Shown: positions 24,901 to 36,600 of the stretch, piece by piece | How positions within the stretch are numbered: the stretch's first letter is position 1 | How the letters are laid out: each line of letters opens with the position of its first letter | Source of the DNA: Macrotis lagotis | Taxonomy: Eukaryota; Chordata; Mammalia; Peramelemorphia; Peramelidae | Direction: 5' to 3' | Assembly (NCBI RefSeq): GCF_037893015.1 | Contig: NC_133660.1 | Location: 282,411,067 to 282,475,066, forward strand | DNA length: 64,000 bases | The notes under the pieces: model-generated | Told to the model about the DNA's origin: nothing | The model's input: only the letters and a program-made list of their open reading frames with translations | The model's database searches: none | Translations under genes and position numbers: made by a program

Positions 24901-26437
24901 CCTATTGTTGACTCAAGGTCAAACTATGGAGGCTTGTTGTGAGGTGCAAGCAAGATAATTCAGGTAAAGGTCTTTGGAACATTTGGAACATTCCCCTGGA
25001 ATGTCTGGGTCTCAATCACTGAGGACCCCCGAGTTTGGTTCCACTCAGAACAGCTCTTCATACCAGCAAGGCCCAGATGGGGGCTGGGAGGGCAGAGGGT
25101 GGTGGTCCCACCCCCATATACCATACAATGAGCTCTTGGTGGGTCATGAATGGGGAAGCCCTGGGGTTGCCACAGGAGGAAGGACATGCTAGGTAAGATG
25201 GATGGTGACATGAGTAGGGGGAAAGGTTGGGCTGAGTGCAGAGAACAAGTCCGGTTTGGCAGAAATGTACCAGGTGGGTGTGATGTGGCAAATACCACCA
25301 GTCAGCCTGGCACAGTTCTTTGCACTCTCACATTCTGGCCACACACCCTGGAGTTCCTTACTCAAAACCCCCCCTCTGTGACTAGTGCCTAGATAGCTCT
25401 CCTTCACCTTTATCATCAGGAATTCTTACTTTCCTGTAGATTGGCTCAAACACCACTGCTGATGTCTGAGCATTCCTGAGACCCCCAGCAATGGAGGGCC
25501 ACAGACACAGACAGACAGACACACACGCAAAGACGGCATCTCTCCAGTTCTAGGCTCTCACCTCACTTCCCAGGCCCAGGTGGCGCTGCTGTGGCTCCAG
25601 GGAGAACATGAGGTTTCCACAGACCTGCCAGAGTCCCCCAATCACTTCTGGGTGCTCTTGGGCAGCTTGGCTTGCCAACACTAACCGTTCCAGCTTCTCC
25701 TGCACAGAAGAGGAGGGTGGCAAGGTTCGGTCCTAGTCACTTCTCAAGCTCTTTGCCCTCCTCCAACCTGACCCCCATCTGCCCTTCCTCCAGCCCCTGG
25801 GTACCACTCCCAGCAGCCCCTCTGACCCCCATCCATTCCCTGACTCACTTTGGACAAGTTGGGAACAAACTTGGTGTCTCCAAAAGACTTGTAGTTGCCC
25901 ATGTTGGCATAGATCCCGGCAGCGTAGACCAGGAAAGCCTGAGGGGGCAAGGAAGCCAGCTAGGAGTGCCAGGCCTGCAGGCTCCCCTGGCTCTGGGGGG
26001 TGACAGGCTGCCCAGAGTGAATCGAGGCTGCCAGTGCGTGAGTGTGAGTGTGTGTGTGTGTGTGTGTGTTCTGCGTCTGTGGTGGGCATGCGGGGCAGGG
26101 GCAACCTCATGCCAAGGACCCAGAGCGTGAGCAGCCAGGAGTGGCCATGACTAAGTGTGGAACAGACCTGGTAGTCATCCTCTGTGAGACCCTCCTTCAG
26201 AGCACATTCTTTGAGCTGCTCGGGGTCCTGGGCCCGGAAGAGGCGGCTGAGGAGGGTATAGATGTGAGGGGCCTCGGGAGAAGTCTGCAGTAGCACCACC
26301 AGACCCCCGTACCAGGCGGCCCGAGACAGATGGTGCGCGTAGAGCTGCTCCGTGGGAGACAACAGCCCAAAGGCCTCCCGGCAGTCGAGGCTGGCCACGC
26401 CGATGTCATTGGGGAGGATGTACTGGGGGTCCGCCAT
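18993..26437 (-). CDS. DPP3: Dipeptidyl peptidase 3 (17 coding exons)
   Basis: DPP3 is a cytosolic M49-family zinc peptidase that removes N-terminal dipeptides from short peptides such as enkephalins and angiotensins. Exons: 26168-26437, 25849-25938, 25562-25699, 24493-24567, 24303-24396, 23664-23794, 23445-23575, 23300-23358, 22555-22749, 22134-22246, 21960-22052, 21218-21280, 20975-21099, 20722-20842, 20225-20404, 19629-19791, 18993-19165. They join in frame to 737 residues, the human length. The zinc motif HELLGH is at 450-455 (ligands His450 and His455, catalytic Glu451) and the third ligand Glu508 lies in YEECRAE, all at the human positions. The KEAP1-binding ETGE is at 480-483. The start [13 protein letters not shown] matches the family. 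An acceptor (TTTGGCAG) just before the ATG implies a separate non-coding first exon. Confidence 0.98.
21366..21496 (-). mobile_element. Marsupial tRNA-derived SINE in a DPP3 intron
   Basis: A reverse copy with a small internal deletion around the GGCTTGCCCAAGG region, in sense with DPP3, in the intron between exons 11 and 12 (21281-21959). Confidence 0.85.
23075..23185 (+). mobile_element. L2-type 3' end in a DPP3 intron
   Basis: GACTGGGAGCTCCTGAGGACA, then TTTGTATCCCTGGG, then GTGCCTAGTAAACAATTGA follow the L2 3' consensus pattern (partly split by drift). It is ancient and decayed. Confidence 0.5.
26048..26069 (+). repeat. (TG)n microsatellite in a DPP3 intron
   Basis: About 11 TG units preceded by GAGTGTGAG. 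It lies in the intron after the first coding exon. Confidence 0.85.
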
Positions 26438-26699
26438 CGTGCCTGCCAAAGCGGGGTGCCGGGGAGGCACACCCACGTTCCAGGTGAAACAAGGACAGGG
26501 GGAAGTGAAGGGGAAGAACACGTTAACTGGGGCATGGGGAAGGGGGGCCCCGCACTCCTGGGGGGGCAGTGTCACACGCAGGGACGTGTCTGTGAAACGG
26601 CCGCACCAACTCGGTGGGGGCGCAGGAAGAAGTGCCTGGGAGCTGGCCCCCGCTGCCTCAGGGCGGGCCGGATGGGGGGCCGCCCTCGGGGGGGCTCCT

Positions 26700-27560
26700 T
26701 AGGAAGTCGGGCTGCCCAGGCCCCTTCACCTCATGGCCGGGGGTCTCGGGGCATTGTCCACCTCCACCCCAGCCCGAGCTGTGGGCCGCGGGCGCAGGCC
26801 CTGTCTCGTCCTGGGGAACCCCTCCCTCCCCCTCTGAGCAGCGGGTCAGCGCCGGGGCCCCCGCAGGCCCCCCGGGTCCGTCTCTCCCGGCTGCCCCCGT
26901 GCCTCAGTTTCCCGCAGGGCAGCCCCCCGCCCCCGCCCCGCCGGGCTGCCCTCACCTGCACCAGCCGCCGCTCTCCCTCACCCTCACTCACTTCCTGCTT
27001 CCGGCTGGCCATTCATTGGAGCCGCGCGACGCCCGCCCTCCGTCCAGTCAGCGCCCGGCCGCGTCGTGATCGGCATGCCGGCGGCCAATGAGCGCACAGA
27101 TCCTCGTCCGGCCCCCTCCCCTCCCTCCCTCCGCCTCCTCCCGCACGTGCTGCCGAGGCGGCCGGGGATTGGCCGCGCGCGGCCCGGGTGGGGGTGGGGT
27201 GGGGCTGGGCCCAGGGCAGGGGCGCCCCCCGGCGGCTGCTGGGGGGAGAGTTCACTCACCTTCAGGAATTTCCTGCTCCTGCTCGTCTTACAGAGGAGGA
27301 AACTGAGGCAAACCGGGCTGGTGACTTGCCCGAGATCCTGTCTGACGGCGGATTGGAAGTCGGGTCCTCCCGGAGGCCGCTGCACTGAGCTCCTAGTACG
27401 AACCGGCATCAGAAAAGGCAGAGTAGATCGGCCTTGGGCGCCCAGGAAAGGCCTCCGGGCTCCCTCACCGCACGTGTTCGCGGACCGGCCAGCAGGAAGG
27501 GCCCTTGAGGCCTTTACGGATGAGGAAAGCGGGGCTCGGCCGTGGCAGTGGCCCTCCCGC
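26700..27560 (-). promoter_or_regulatory. DPP3: DPP3 CpG island, non-coding first exon and promoter
   Basis: On the DPP3 strand a perfect donor CAG|GTGAGG ends at 26956, and a second possible one, GGAA|GTGAGT, ends at 26992. Either could close the untranslated exon that joins the acceptor at 26443. CCAAT boxes lie at 27015-27019 and 27168-27172 (minus orientation) and 27085-27089 (plus). CACGTG is at 27144-27149, and ETS-type CCGGAAGC with AGGAAGTG lies near 26992-27003. Confidence 0.65.
27290..27390 (-). mobile_element. MIR-type SINE, GC-drifted
   Basis: CAGAGGAGGAAACTGAGGCA and GGTGACTTGCCCGAGATC are the reverse MIR core. CpG-rich substitutions fit its position at the edge of the DPP3 island. 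Confidence 0.6.
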
Positions 27561-28384
27561 ACCCCGCGGATCCCACACCTTCCTGGGCCCCTGACCTGAA
27601 GTGATCTCGCTTCATCCCCCTCTCCTGCCCGGCGACTGTCTAAGGATTCGGCGTTGGCACGATCCTCCCTGGGCTTGGGTTTCCTCCCCTGAAAAGGGGC
27701 CGGGCCGGGAGAGGCAGCCGACAGGGCGGAACTTGGACCAGTGGGGACCCTCCGCCCCAAGCCTTGGTCTGATTCTAGACTCAGGCCGGCCTTGGGACGA
27801 CTCGGCCCGCAGGCAGCAGGGGTGGAAAGCATCCACTTGACCCTAATCCCCGGGGCACCTTGGTCTCACCCTTCCAGACTGGGGTGAACCAAATAGGACT
27901 GAAGAAGAGAACAGCTCCAGTCAGGGTCCCACCACACCTCCTGGCCCTCCTTGCCCCGCCGGGAAGTCCTCATGGCTAGAAATTACTTCATCACAGCGCT
28001 TCCTAGGTGCCCATCTATTTAATTGTGCATCCTGTTCATCCAGGTACCCACAGAGGGGGTGATGGTCTAATTCTCTCCCTATACCCAGGCAGCCAATAAG
28101 CATTGATTAAGCACCTACTGCATACTGAGGCAGTAGACTGACTTCTGGGGTTACAAAGAAAAGTAAAAGACAATCCCTCCTGCAAACAACTACATGCAAA
28201 TGAGGAGAAAGGAGAGATGAGCAATAATCTCAAAGGGAAGGTGCTAATGGGAGAGGTTTCCTGGGATTTTAGCTGGGACCTGATGGCAGCCAGGGTGGTC
28301 AGTGGGCAGAAAGGAGGGAGAGTCCCCAGGCCTGGGAACTGAGGTCTTAAGGTATTAAGCAATAGGTGTCTAATACATGTCTGA

Positions 28385-28610
28385 GAGTGTTCATTTTCGA
28401 AGAAGCCATCCAGGGAGGTGATGCGATGGCAGACAGGGAAGTAATGTGCTAAGTCACCAGCCTCATTTTCTCCTCCAGAGCCTTGTGGATCCAGTGGCCA
28501 GATATGGATCAGACTGGAAATGACCCTGAATGGGAGGCAATCAGGGTTAAGGGACTTGCCCAAAGTCACACAGCTAGTGAGTATTGTCTAATCTGATATT
28601 AAGATGGAAT
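28385..28610 (+). mobile_element. Composite marsupial SINE (distinct 5' half plus reversed tRNA-SINE half)
   Basis: CATCCAGGGAGGTGATG, AAGTCACCAGCCTCATTTTC, TCCAGTGGCCAGATATGGAT and then GACTTGCCCAAAGTCACACA are shared in order with 47500-47790, 53585-53775 and 63040-63300. Confidence 0.65.
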
Positions 28611-28617
28611 TAATATC

Positions 28618-29030
28618 TTTTTTTAATTTAAGGCAATAGGATTAAGCAATTTGCCCAAGGTCACACAGCTAGGTAATAAATATTAAATATTTACTCCAGC
28701 ATAAATAGAATTCTTGTCAATAGGAATTTTAAGTAAATTTTATAAAATTTGAGAGAATCATTGTAAAACCTTGTCATCTATGTGAAATCTCATTGGTTAG
28801 CCATCAAAAGTTTTGTTCTTTGTTCATTTTGTATAAAATACCCCCAAAATATTGTGTCAATGGTGGCATTGGGGTTTCAGTAAGACCCCCAAAGAATTAA
28901 ATTTCATTTATAAAACTTTCATTTAGCCTAAGAAAATTAAAGTTAACAGTATCAAGTATCTGAGACTGGATTCCAACTCCCGTCATCCTGACTCCAGTGC
29001 CAGTGCCTCTGTGCCACCTAACTGCCCATG
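28618..29030 (-). mobile_element. tRNA-derived SINE split by a roughly 270-bp AT-rich insertion
   Basis: The T-run to GCTAGGTAATAAATATTAA part (28618-28685) and the TATCAAGTATCTGAGACTGG to CACCTAACTGCCC part (28956-29030) are the two halves of one reverse SINE. The intervening 28686-28955 is AT-rich, contains TATAAAATACCCCC and ATTGG, and matches no family I can name. Confidence 0.65.
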
Positions 29031-29528
29031 CTTACCTAGGACAGGAATAAAAGAACAGCAGCCTCAGGAGCCAAGAATGCCCAGCTGAGAAATCTGCTGA
29101 GATTTCTGGTCTGGAGTTAGGGTGGTTGGTGGGTTTGAGAAACTGGCCCTCACCCTCTCCTCACCCAGGAAGATCCCTTTCATTCCTCCCCCATCACTGG
29201 TGGTATGATTCCAACCCAAGAGGACAAGCTAGAGACTGTCCAGCCCCCTCATTCTGCAGAAGACAAATGGAGCCCTAGGGAGGGAAGGGAATTTGCTCAA
29301 ATTCACCCAGGGTGACAAAAGTATGATTCATACCCAATACCGGGACTCCCAATCCAGGACTTTCACCACCATTGCTTTTGTTAAAACCACCCTTGCTTTC
29401 CACATCATTGAAATGACAATTGGTGAGAAGGGAGGCTGGGTAGCATCAGCTGAGGCACTAGCATCTTGAGTTCTCAACTTTCTCTTCTTCCCAGAGGACT
29501 TCCTTGGTCCACCCCCTTCTTCCAAGTT

Positions 29529-29690
29529 GGTTTTTTTTATTTTTAGTTTTTGCAAGGCAATGGGGTTAAGTGGCTTGCCCAAGGCCACACAGCTAGGTAA
29601 TTATTAAATGTCTGAGGCCGGATTTGAACTCAAGTACTCCTGACTCTAGGGCCTGTGCTCTATCCATTGTGCCTCCTAGCCGCCCCCTCC
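29529..29690 (-). mobile_element. Marsupial tRNA-derived SINE (WSINE1/MAR1-like)
   Basis: A full-length reverse copy with an exact TTCCAAGTT duplication at 29520-29528 and 29691-29699. Confidence 0.92.
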
Positions 29691-30454
29691 TTCCAAGTTC
29701 TTAAAGGGCCCATTGTTCATGAGACTTCCCTTGGCGGGGTACACTTATCCTGGTTCCATTTCATCTTTTTAGATTAGCTCTCTGGATCTTCCAGTTGGGT
29801 ATTCTCCTAGATGCTTCCTGCAGTCCCCTAAACTGAGACTTGAATTTTTATTCTTATTTCTTGAGTCCTCCACTTCTTCATCAATGAGTTGGACTCAATG
29901 ACCCCTTGTGGCTCTAAGTCCATCACTAATGATGCCTTACCATCCTGTACAATTTGTGTCCATGGCCTCCCCAAAGCTCACATTCAAAAGCTGGGGCCCT
30001 TCCATATTTTCTCTTTAAATCTTGAAGACACTGTGGAGTGTTCCATCTGTGAGGGGCTCTCTTGTCCTCCTTGGCTCTCATATGTTATAGAGGACACACA
30101 CTACCTTTCCTTCTATACTTCAGTGTTATCAAGTGTCACTGCCAGCTCACACTGGCCTAAATAGCCCCCTCCATGGTCTTAGGGGGATTTCCACATCTCA
30201 GTTCTTTGGAGACTAGCGACTGTATTGCCCCTCCATTAAAAAGACAGGCTTTTCAGGAAAATGCTTGTGGTCATTGAGATTCCAAAGACCACTTGGTCCA
30301 CTCACTCTGTCCTACTCAATTCTGCGCCCCAAATTCCCCTCTGATGCCAATGGTGTTGCCAATGGAATGCAGGGACAGGTAATTCTATCATCTTGGGAGG
30401 GTTTTGGAGGATGAATCTGTCAAAGGCTGGGGATTGTTTTCTAAAGAATGGAGA

Positions 30455-30580
30455 AGTTCATCCCATTTTACAGATGACTAAATTGAGACTCCCAGAAAGG
30501 TTAAGTGACTAGCCCAAAATTACAAAGGGACCATTACTCAGCAGAGCTAGAATGTAATCCTGGGACCATGGACTCCAGAT
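30455..30580 (-). mobile_element. MIR-type SINE
   Basis: CATTTTACAGATGACTAAAT and GGTTAAGTGACTAGCCCAAA are the reverse MIR core. A short AGCATTTATTAAGTGCCTAC piece of another ancient repeat follows near 30690. Confidence 0.6.
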
Positions 30581-31454
30581 TCAGTGTCCTTACCCCTCTG
30601 GGGTGGGGGAAAGACCTGAATCAACTGACCCCTCCCCAAACCCCAATCTTATTTTTATCATTCAGTCATTCAGTCATTCATATGACAAGCATTTATTAAG
30701 TGCCTACTGCACTTATAACTGTGCTAGGCGCCAGAAATGGAGATACAATCACATCATAGAGCTGGAAAGGACCTGAGAAGCCATCTGGCCAACCTGTAGG
30801 TGAACATCAGAGAATCGTCCAGTTTCTACCTGAAGTCCTCCAGGAAAGAACTTACTGACCCTTGAAGCAGCCCCTCCCACTTTGGGAAAGTTGGAATTAT
30901 GATGCATCTTTGAGCTCCAATCTGCCTCTCCAGAACTTTTTAGTCTTGTTCCTACTTAAGCTATCTGAGACCAATCGGAGCAAGTCATTACCCCACCCCA
31001 TCCCTAGATCAAATACCCCAAGCTCCTTTCGTATCTCCTCTCATGACCTGCATGGCTTCTGGTCCTTTCCTCATCCTGCTGTTTTGGACATCAATGTTCT
31101 TCAAGGGGAAAGCCCAGAAATGACCACAAGGTTCCAGCCGGGCAGAGAACAATGCCGATAAGCTCTGCCATATTCAGGACATCTTCAGGTCTCTCTTCAT
31201 TCTCTCAGATTCCCAAGACATTTTTGCAGGCCACTAAAATTCCCAGTCCTTTCCCACAGGGATTGTTTCTAGTCATGCCTCTCCCTCCAGGTACTTGTGT
31301 AGTTGATTATTTGAAACTGGATATTAGACTTTACATTTATTTTTATAATACTACATTCTATTAAGAGACAACCCTGCATCCTATCCTGACCTGTCAAGAT
31401 CTCTGAATCTTATCCAATTGGACAATCCCTCCAACTGTCCCTGCAATCCCCCAC

Positions 31455-31580
31455 TATTCTGAGTTGAGATAGATTCTAGTTCAGCCTCCCAGGGTCTTAG
31501 CCCATCTGAAAAATGTGGGTGATCATATCACTTCTGCCTCTTCCACAGAGTTGTTGTGGAGATCACCTGAAAGGACATAA
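31455..31580 (+). mobile_element. MIR-type SINE 3' part
   Basis: AGAGTTGTTGTGGAGATCAC and GACATAACATTT fit the MIR tail. It ends at a T-run and G-rich stretch near 31580-31610. A second MIR-type scrap (31640-31800) follows. Confidence 0.5.
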
Positions 31581-32099
31581 CATTTTTTTTTTTTGGCCGG
31601 GGGAGGACCATTTGGCTTAGCGCTATGTCACAACGCGGTGGCCTGCTTAGTGGAAAGGACAAAGCTAGATTGAAAGGTCTGGATTTTCGCCCTGATGTTA
31701 TGGCATTGCTTAGCTTCCTGACTGTAGGCAAGTCTGAGGTCTGATTCCTTATCAATAAAATGAGGCAATACTATTTTTACTGCTTCACAAGTGAGTGTGC
31801 TTCTGAGGAAGGGATTTTTCAAACCTTAAGGTTACACAAATAGGATTATATTATCATTAGCATCTGGATTCTGTGCAACCTTCCAAATGTAGTTCTGGGT
31901 TTCCTCACACACATAGTGATATGATGATGATATGCTCCGATGATCTTGATATGCTTTCCAGAGTTGGAACCAAAGAAGGGTGACTTGAGCTTTGTCCCAG
32001 GGCGCTAAAATTTAGAGGATGCAATCCTTTAAAATAATGATATAAAAATATTGTGTGATTTAAAAAATCATTACATTTTGACATTCGTTTCCCGATCAC

Positions 32100-32365
32100 C
32101 AGAGATAGGCAGCTAGAAAGCGCCATAGTCACAGACCACCAAGTCAGAAAGACTGATCTGGGTTCAAATCTTTCTAGCTGTGTGACCCTGGATAAGTCAC
32201 TTCACCCTGTTGGCCTCAGTTTCCTCATCTGTAAACGGAGCTGGAAAAGGAAATGGTGAACTACTCTAGTATCTTTGCCACAAAAACCCCAAATGGGGCC
32301 ACAAAAACCCCAAATGGGGTCACCAAGAGCCAGACACAACTGAAATGACTGAACCACAACAAGGA
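32100..32365 (+). mobile_element. MAR1-type SINE with RTE (BovB-like) tail
   Basis: A tRNA-like head (GGGTTCAAAT), a MIR-like core (CTCAGTTTCCTCATCTGTAA) and an RTE-type tail with AAATGGGGTCACCAAGAGCC and GACACAACTGAAATGACTGA. A 21-bp unit of the tail is tandemly duplicated (32278-32298 and 32299-32319). Confidence 0.75.
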
Positions 32366-33059
32366 CAACGGAATAGAAACTTGTTTAGCAAGAATAAACT
32401 TGGGAAGTATCCAGGTGACTGTTTACTCTTCCCAGAAGCCCTCGCCAGGTGAGCTTCTCATTGATCTAGTCCTGTTTAACCCTGCTCCTCTGCTAGCAGC
32501 AGGCTCACTGAATCCTGAGGCCATGACTGAGCTCTTTCCCCATGAGGCTCCCTTTACCAACCTTGCCCAAGTGGCACAAAAATCACCAGTTACAGTTTGG
32601 AGCTGCCTGTCATGTTGGACATCGCTCCCTCCCTCCAATGGGGACTCCATGAAAATGGGGAACAACCCCAGAGGCTTCTCATCACCCCATAGGGACAATC
32701 TTCCATCATGTTGACCCATCTCTCTCTCTTTCTCTTTTCTGATTGGCTTGGTCATGTGAGCCTTTTCCAGACCACAGCCCCAGATGTGGTCACACAGCCT
32801 GGGGAAGCTGCCATGACTCAGAGGTGAAGGAGAGCTGATTGTGGACCTGGGACATAGGATGGGCCACTGATTGTTGGAGGGCAGGGCTTCTGCTATACTT
32901 CTTCCCTCTCTCATGGTTCTCGTCTTCATCTCCCAGCCCTCTTCCTAGGGATCAGAGAGGGACTTTGCCTTCCTTCTCTGGGTCCCTCCCTCCCCTGCGT
33001 CCTTTCCCCATGACCAGAGCTAGCACAGGACACTGGAGAAGGGCAGCCGAGCAGTGAGC

Positions 33060-33065
33060 TTTATA
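33060..33065 (-). terminator. PELI3: Possible PELI3 poly(A) signal TATAAA
   Basis: No AATAAA occurs on the PELI3 strand between the stop (33615) and here. TATAAA, a known variant hexamer, lies about 550 bp after the stop inside the palindrome CTTTATAAAG. The assignment is tentative. Confidence 0.35.
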
Positions 33066-33614
33066 AAGAGACCCGGGGAATAGCAGCAGGAAGATCTGAG
33101 CAGCTGGAGTTGGCAAAGGGCTCAGGCCTAGGGTGGCTCTTCTGCCTAGGGACGAGGAGCATGGCAGGGCAGGGGGGAGGGGATGCCACTCTCCCAGACT
33201 CCCCCCTTCCCTTCCTCCAGGACACAGTGTTACACGGCATGATGGGGGACGTGCGGGGCGGAGGCGTCCCCGGGACCAGCCTGGAAGCAAGAGGGAAAAT
33301 CCTGGTGCCCGGGACTTAGTCCATCAGAGATGAATGGGGAAGAGCCCTTCTTAGCCAAGGCAGAGGACCCGTCACCAGAGACTAGTCCCCCCACCTGGAC
33401 CCCCCTCAGTCTGAGCTAGCGTCCAGGCAGACGTCCTGGGGGGGAACCACTTCATCCCACAGACACCACTGGTCCCCTTTCAGTCCCACCAAAGGAAGCC
33501 CCAGAGGGCTGTCCCATCTCTCCATCTCTCCAATCTGATACAGCAGGAGGTAAGAGACCCAGGTCCCAGAGCTGGGGGACCTCAGTCTGAACCCAGGAGA
33601 CTCACACTCCTGCC

Positions 33615-36600
33615 CTAGTCCAGTGGGCCCTGGAAGATAAGGCGGACACAACCATTCTCCCCTGTGAGCCAGGCCCCGCAGAAGGGGCAGGCAGCGTGGA
33701 AGGCGTGGGTGCCATGGGGCAGGGGTGTCTGGGCCCAGTAACGGGCTGTTTTCTCAGAGCAGACATGACCACAAGGTGCAAAGGCATGGCTCGGGGGCCC
33801 AGGGTCCAGGCACAGCCCCGCCTCTTGGCCCAGCCACAAGGGCACATAGGGCCCCACCAGACGGCAGAGGGGGCACTCACGCTCCTGTGGACCCCGCTCC
33901 CGCCGGCAGCCCCAGCTGTGGTAGCCATGGACATGGCCGCAGCGTACGTACACCCATGGCTGCTGTTTGTCGGGGATGTCTCGGCCTCTGGCTGGGCTAG
34001 GGAAAGCCAGGGTGCTGAGCCCCACCGGACACTGGGGCCGGGCCGCATTAGCCTCCTGCCTCTGGGCCTCCAGTTGCTTCAGGGTGGGTGCCCGAAGGAG
34101 GCCAGCCGGAGTGCGCCACAGGAGGGTGGCCCCACACAGGTCGATGAGCGAGCCATCCCGAAGCACATTGGACTCATTCTCCACCTGGGGAAGGTAATGA
34201 CAGAATTATAGAGGGAAGAGCTCCAGGACAGAGAGTAGTAGCGGGAGAGGCAGTACTGGGCAAAGGAAAGAACCTGGGGAAGAAGGAAGGGCAGGCAGTA
34301 TGTGTGAGTCACAGAGGCTCAGTTGTCTGACTCCTAACCCAGTGCTGCTTCCAATTCTCTATTTCTATGTTTCCTGTGTAATCTCATAATATTCTTTTCT
34401 ACCTATTACATGGATAGGCTCTATAATCTACTGCCTCCATGCCTTTGCCCACACTGCTCCTTATGCCTGGAATGTTCTCCTTTCTTCACTTGGTCTAGTC
34501 AATTCTTACCTAGCCTAACTCGAGAACTAGGCTTGAGCCTTGGTGAAATTCTATAAAGGTGATTTCTGGATTGTGTTAGCAATAAAATGGCGGACATTTT
34601 CTCCAATCCCCATGGCCTCTCAGACCTCTCCAAAACATAAATTATGCACCAAAGATAAAGCAACGTCAGTAGTCTAGGAATCCCACAATCCCAAAGAAGG
34701 TAAAAATAAAAAAATAAAAAAACCCAAAACTTAAGTACTAATGCTCACTCAGCTCCCCTCTGCCACCTCTCACCTACTATCAGAAAGTCTGAAGACCCCA
34801 AAACACAGCAGAGGTTCACATCAAAATCCATCTCTGCATCCTGCTCCCCTCTCCCCCTTACTGTGCTGTAGAGACCCAGGTTCCGAGTTGTGGAAACAGT
34901 AACAAGGAAACATGACCTCCAAATAAATGAATTCAGGCATCCATGAATAAATACTGCAAAACTGAGAACATGGAACCACAGCATGCTGTTCCTAAGTGAA
35001 ATGAGAATTATGAAAGCAGTTTGTGGCCTGCGCAACAAAAATGAACAGAATAGAAAAACTGGAATTGTAATGGCAAATCTCACCAAAGAAACAAAAGAAA
35101 GAACAATAGACTAGAAATACAAACAAATGGAAGTGAAAGATAATCTGGAATAAGAGAAGGAAAAAAAGCAAGAAATTTAAAGAAAAATTACTCACTATGT
35201 AAGCAAAACTTATGGATTTTGAAGACAGATCGTGCAGACATAACCTAACAATTATAAGTCTCCCAGAAAAACATGATAGTATAAAAACCCTTACTAACAT
35301 AATTAAGGAAATAAGACAAGAAAAGTGACTAGAATTTTAATTCCAAATGATAGAATTCACCGATTGCCTCCAGGAAAAAACCCAAGGGTTCAAACTTCAA
35401 AACACATAGCGGTTGAATTTAATAATTCAATTCAGAAACAACATATTTTATAAGCCATCGGGAGAAAGACCTTCAAATACAAAGGGAAGGGCATTTGAAT
35501 AAAGGAAGAGTATTCTACACCCACTAGAAAAGGAAGAAAGGATGAAATAACATGTTGTGAAGAGCAGAAGCTCGGGATGCAATCCTATCCTGTTCATCTG
35601 AGCTTGACCATACCAGACCAAAGATGGATATTCAATAATAAAGAAAAATTTGACACATTTTTAAGAAGAAAATCAGACTTGAACAGAATATTTGCTGGGT
35701 CTTTTGCCCTGAAGAGATCTTGAGAAAGGGTAAAAATCCCACATGAACAAAAATATTCATAGCAGTGCTACTTGTAGTGGCAAAGAAATGGAAACTGAGG
35801 GGATGCTCAACAGTTGGGGAATGGTTGTGGCATATGTATGTGATGGAACACCATGGTTCTATAAGAAATCATGAGGGAAGGGATTTCAGAAAAGCCTGGA
35901 AAGACTTGCATGAACTGAAGCTGAGTGAGATGAGCAGAACCAGAAGAACATTATACATCTTAATATGGGGCAATGATCATTATTCACCTTATCAATATGG
36001 TGACTTGCTCACCCCATCAGTACAATAGTCAGACAATTTTTAGGGGATCGGTATCCAGAGAAGGAACACAGGCATTTGAACAAAGACCAAAGCTTATTAT
36101 CTTCAATTTTTAATAGTTGCCATGTGTATTATGTAATTTTGCTATCTCTAATGTTTTCTTTCTTCCTTTTGGAGGTGTTTTTCCTCTCAAAACATTCAAT
36201 GCTTACCATAAAACTAAGGAGTGCTTTCTGTTGGGAGGGGAGGGAAAGGAGGGAGAGAGGGAGAAAAAAATTTGTACAGTTCAAAATGCAAAAAAAGATC
36301 GGTAGAAACTACCATTGTATGTAATTGGAAAACAAACATTTAGATATTTAAAAAAAAACCTTTCCAACCAAGAAATGCTGATTCTGTGGGAACTCCATTT
36401 CATTATGGGAGCAGATATAAAAGGGAAAGGGCAGCAGGGACAAATAGAGGTGTGTGTGTGGGGGGTCCTGTACCAGGTCAAACCAAAGGCTGTCAGTGAG
36501 TGGAAGGAGACCTCTGTGAGCTTAAAAAGAGAAGAACCTACAGGGAGTAGGTGAGGAGGAGGGGGAAAACCTGAAAGGAGGGAAGGGAATAAGAGGCCTG

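Larger units (their letters stand above)
27561..33040. other. Spacer upstream of DPP3 and downstream of PELI3
   Basis: The stretch contains composite, tRNA-derived, MIR-type and RTE-tailed SINEs plus decayed L2-type pieces. No gene or exon was recognised. 29050-29500 and 30780-31450 look mostly unique. Confidence 0.6.

Noticed and set aside
33696-34211. 171-residue plus-strand frame
   Set aside because: It is the antisense shadow of the last PELI3 exon, whose RING-like domain is unambiguous.
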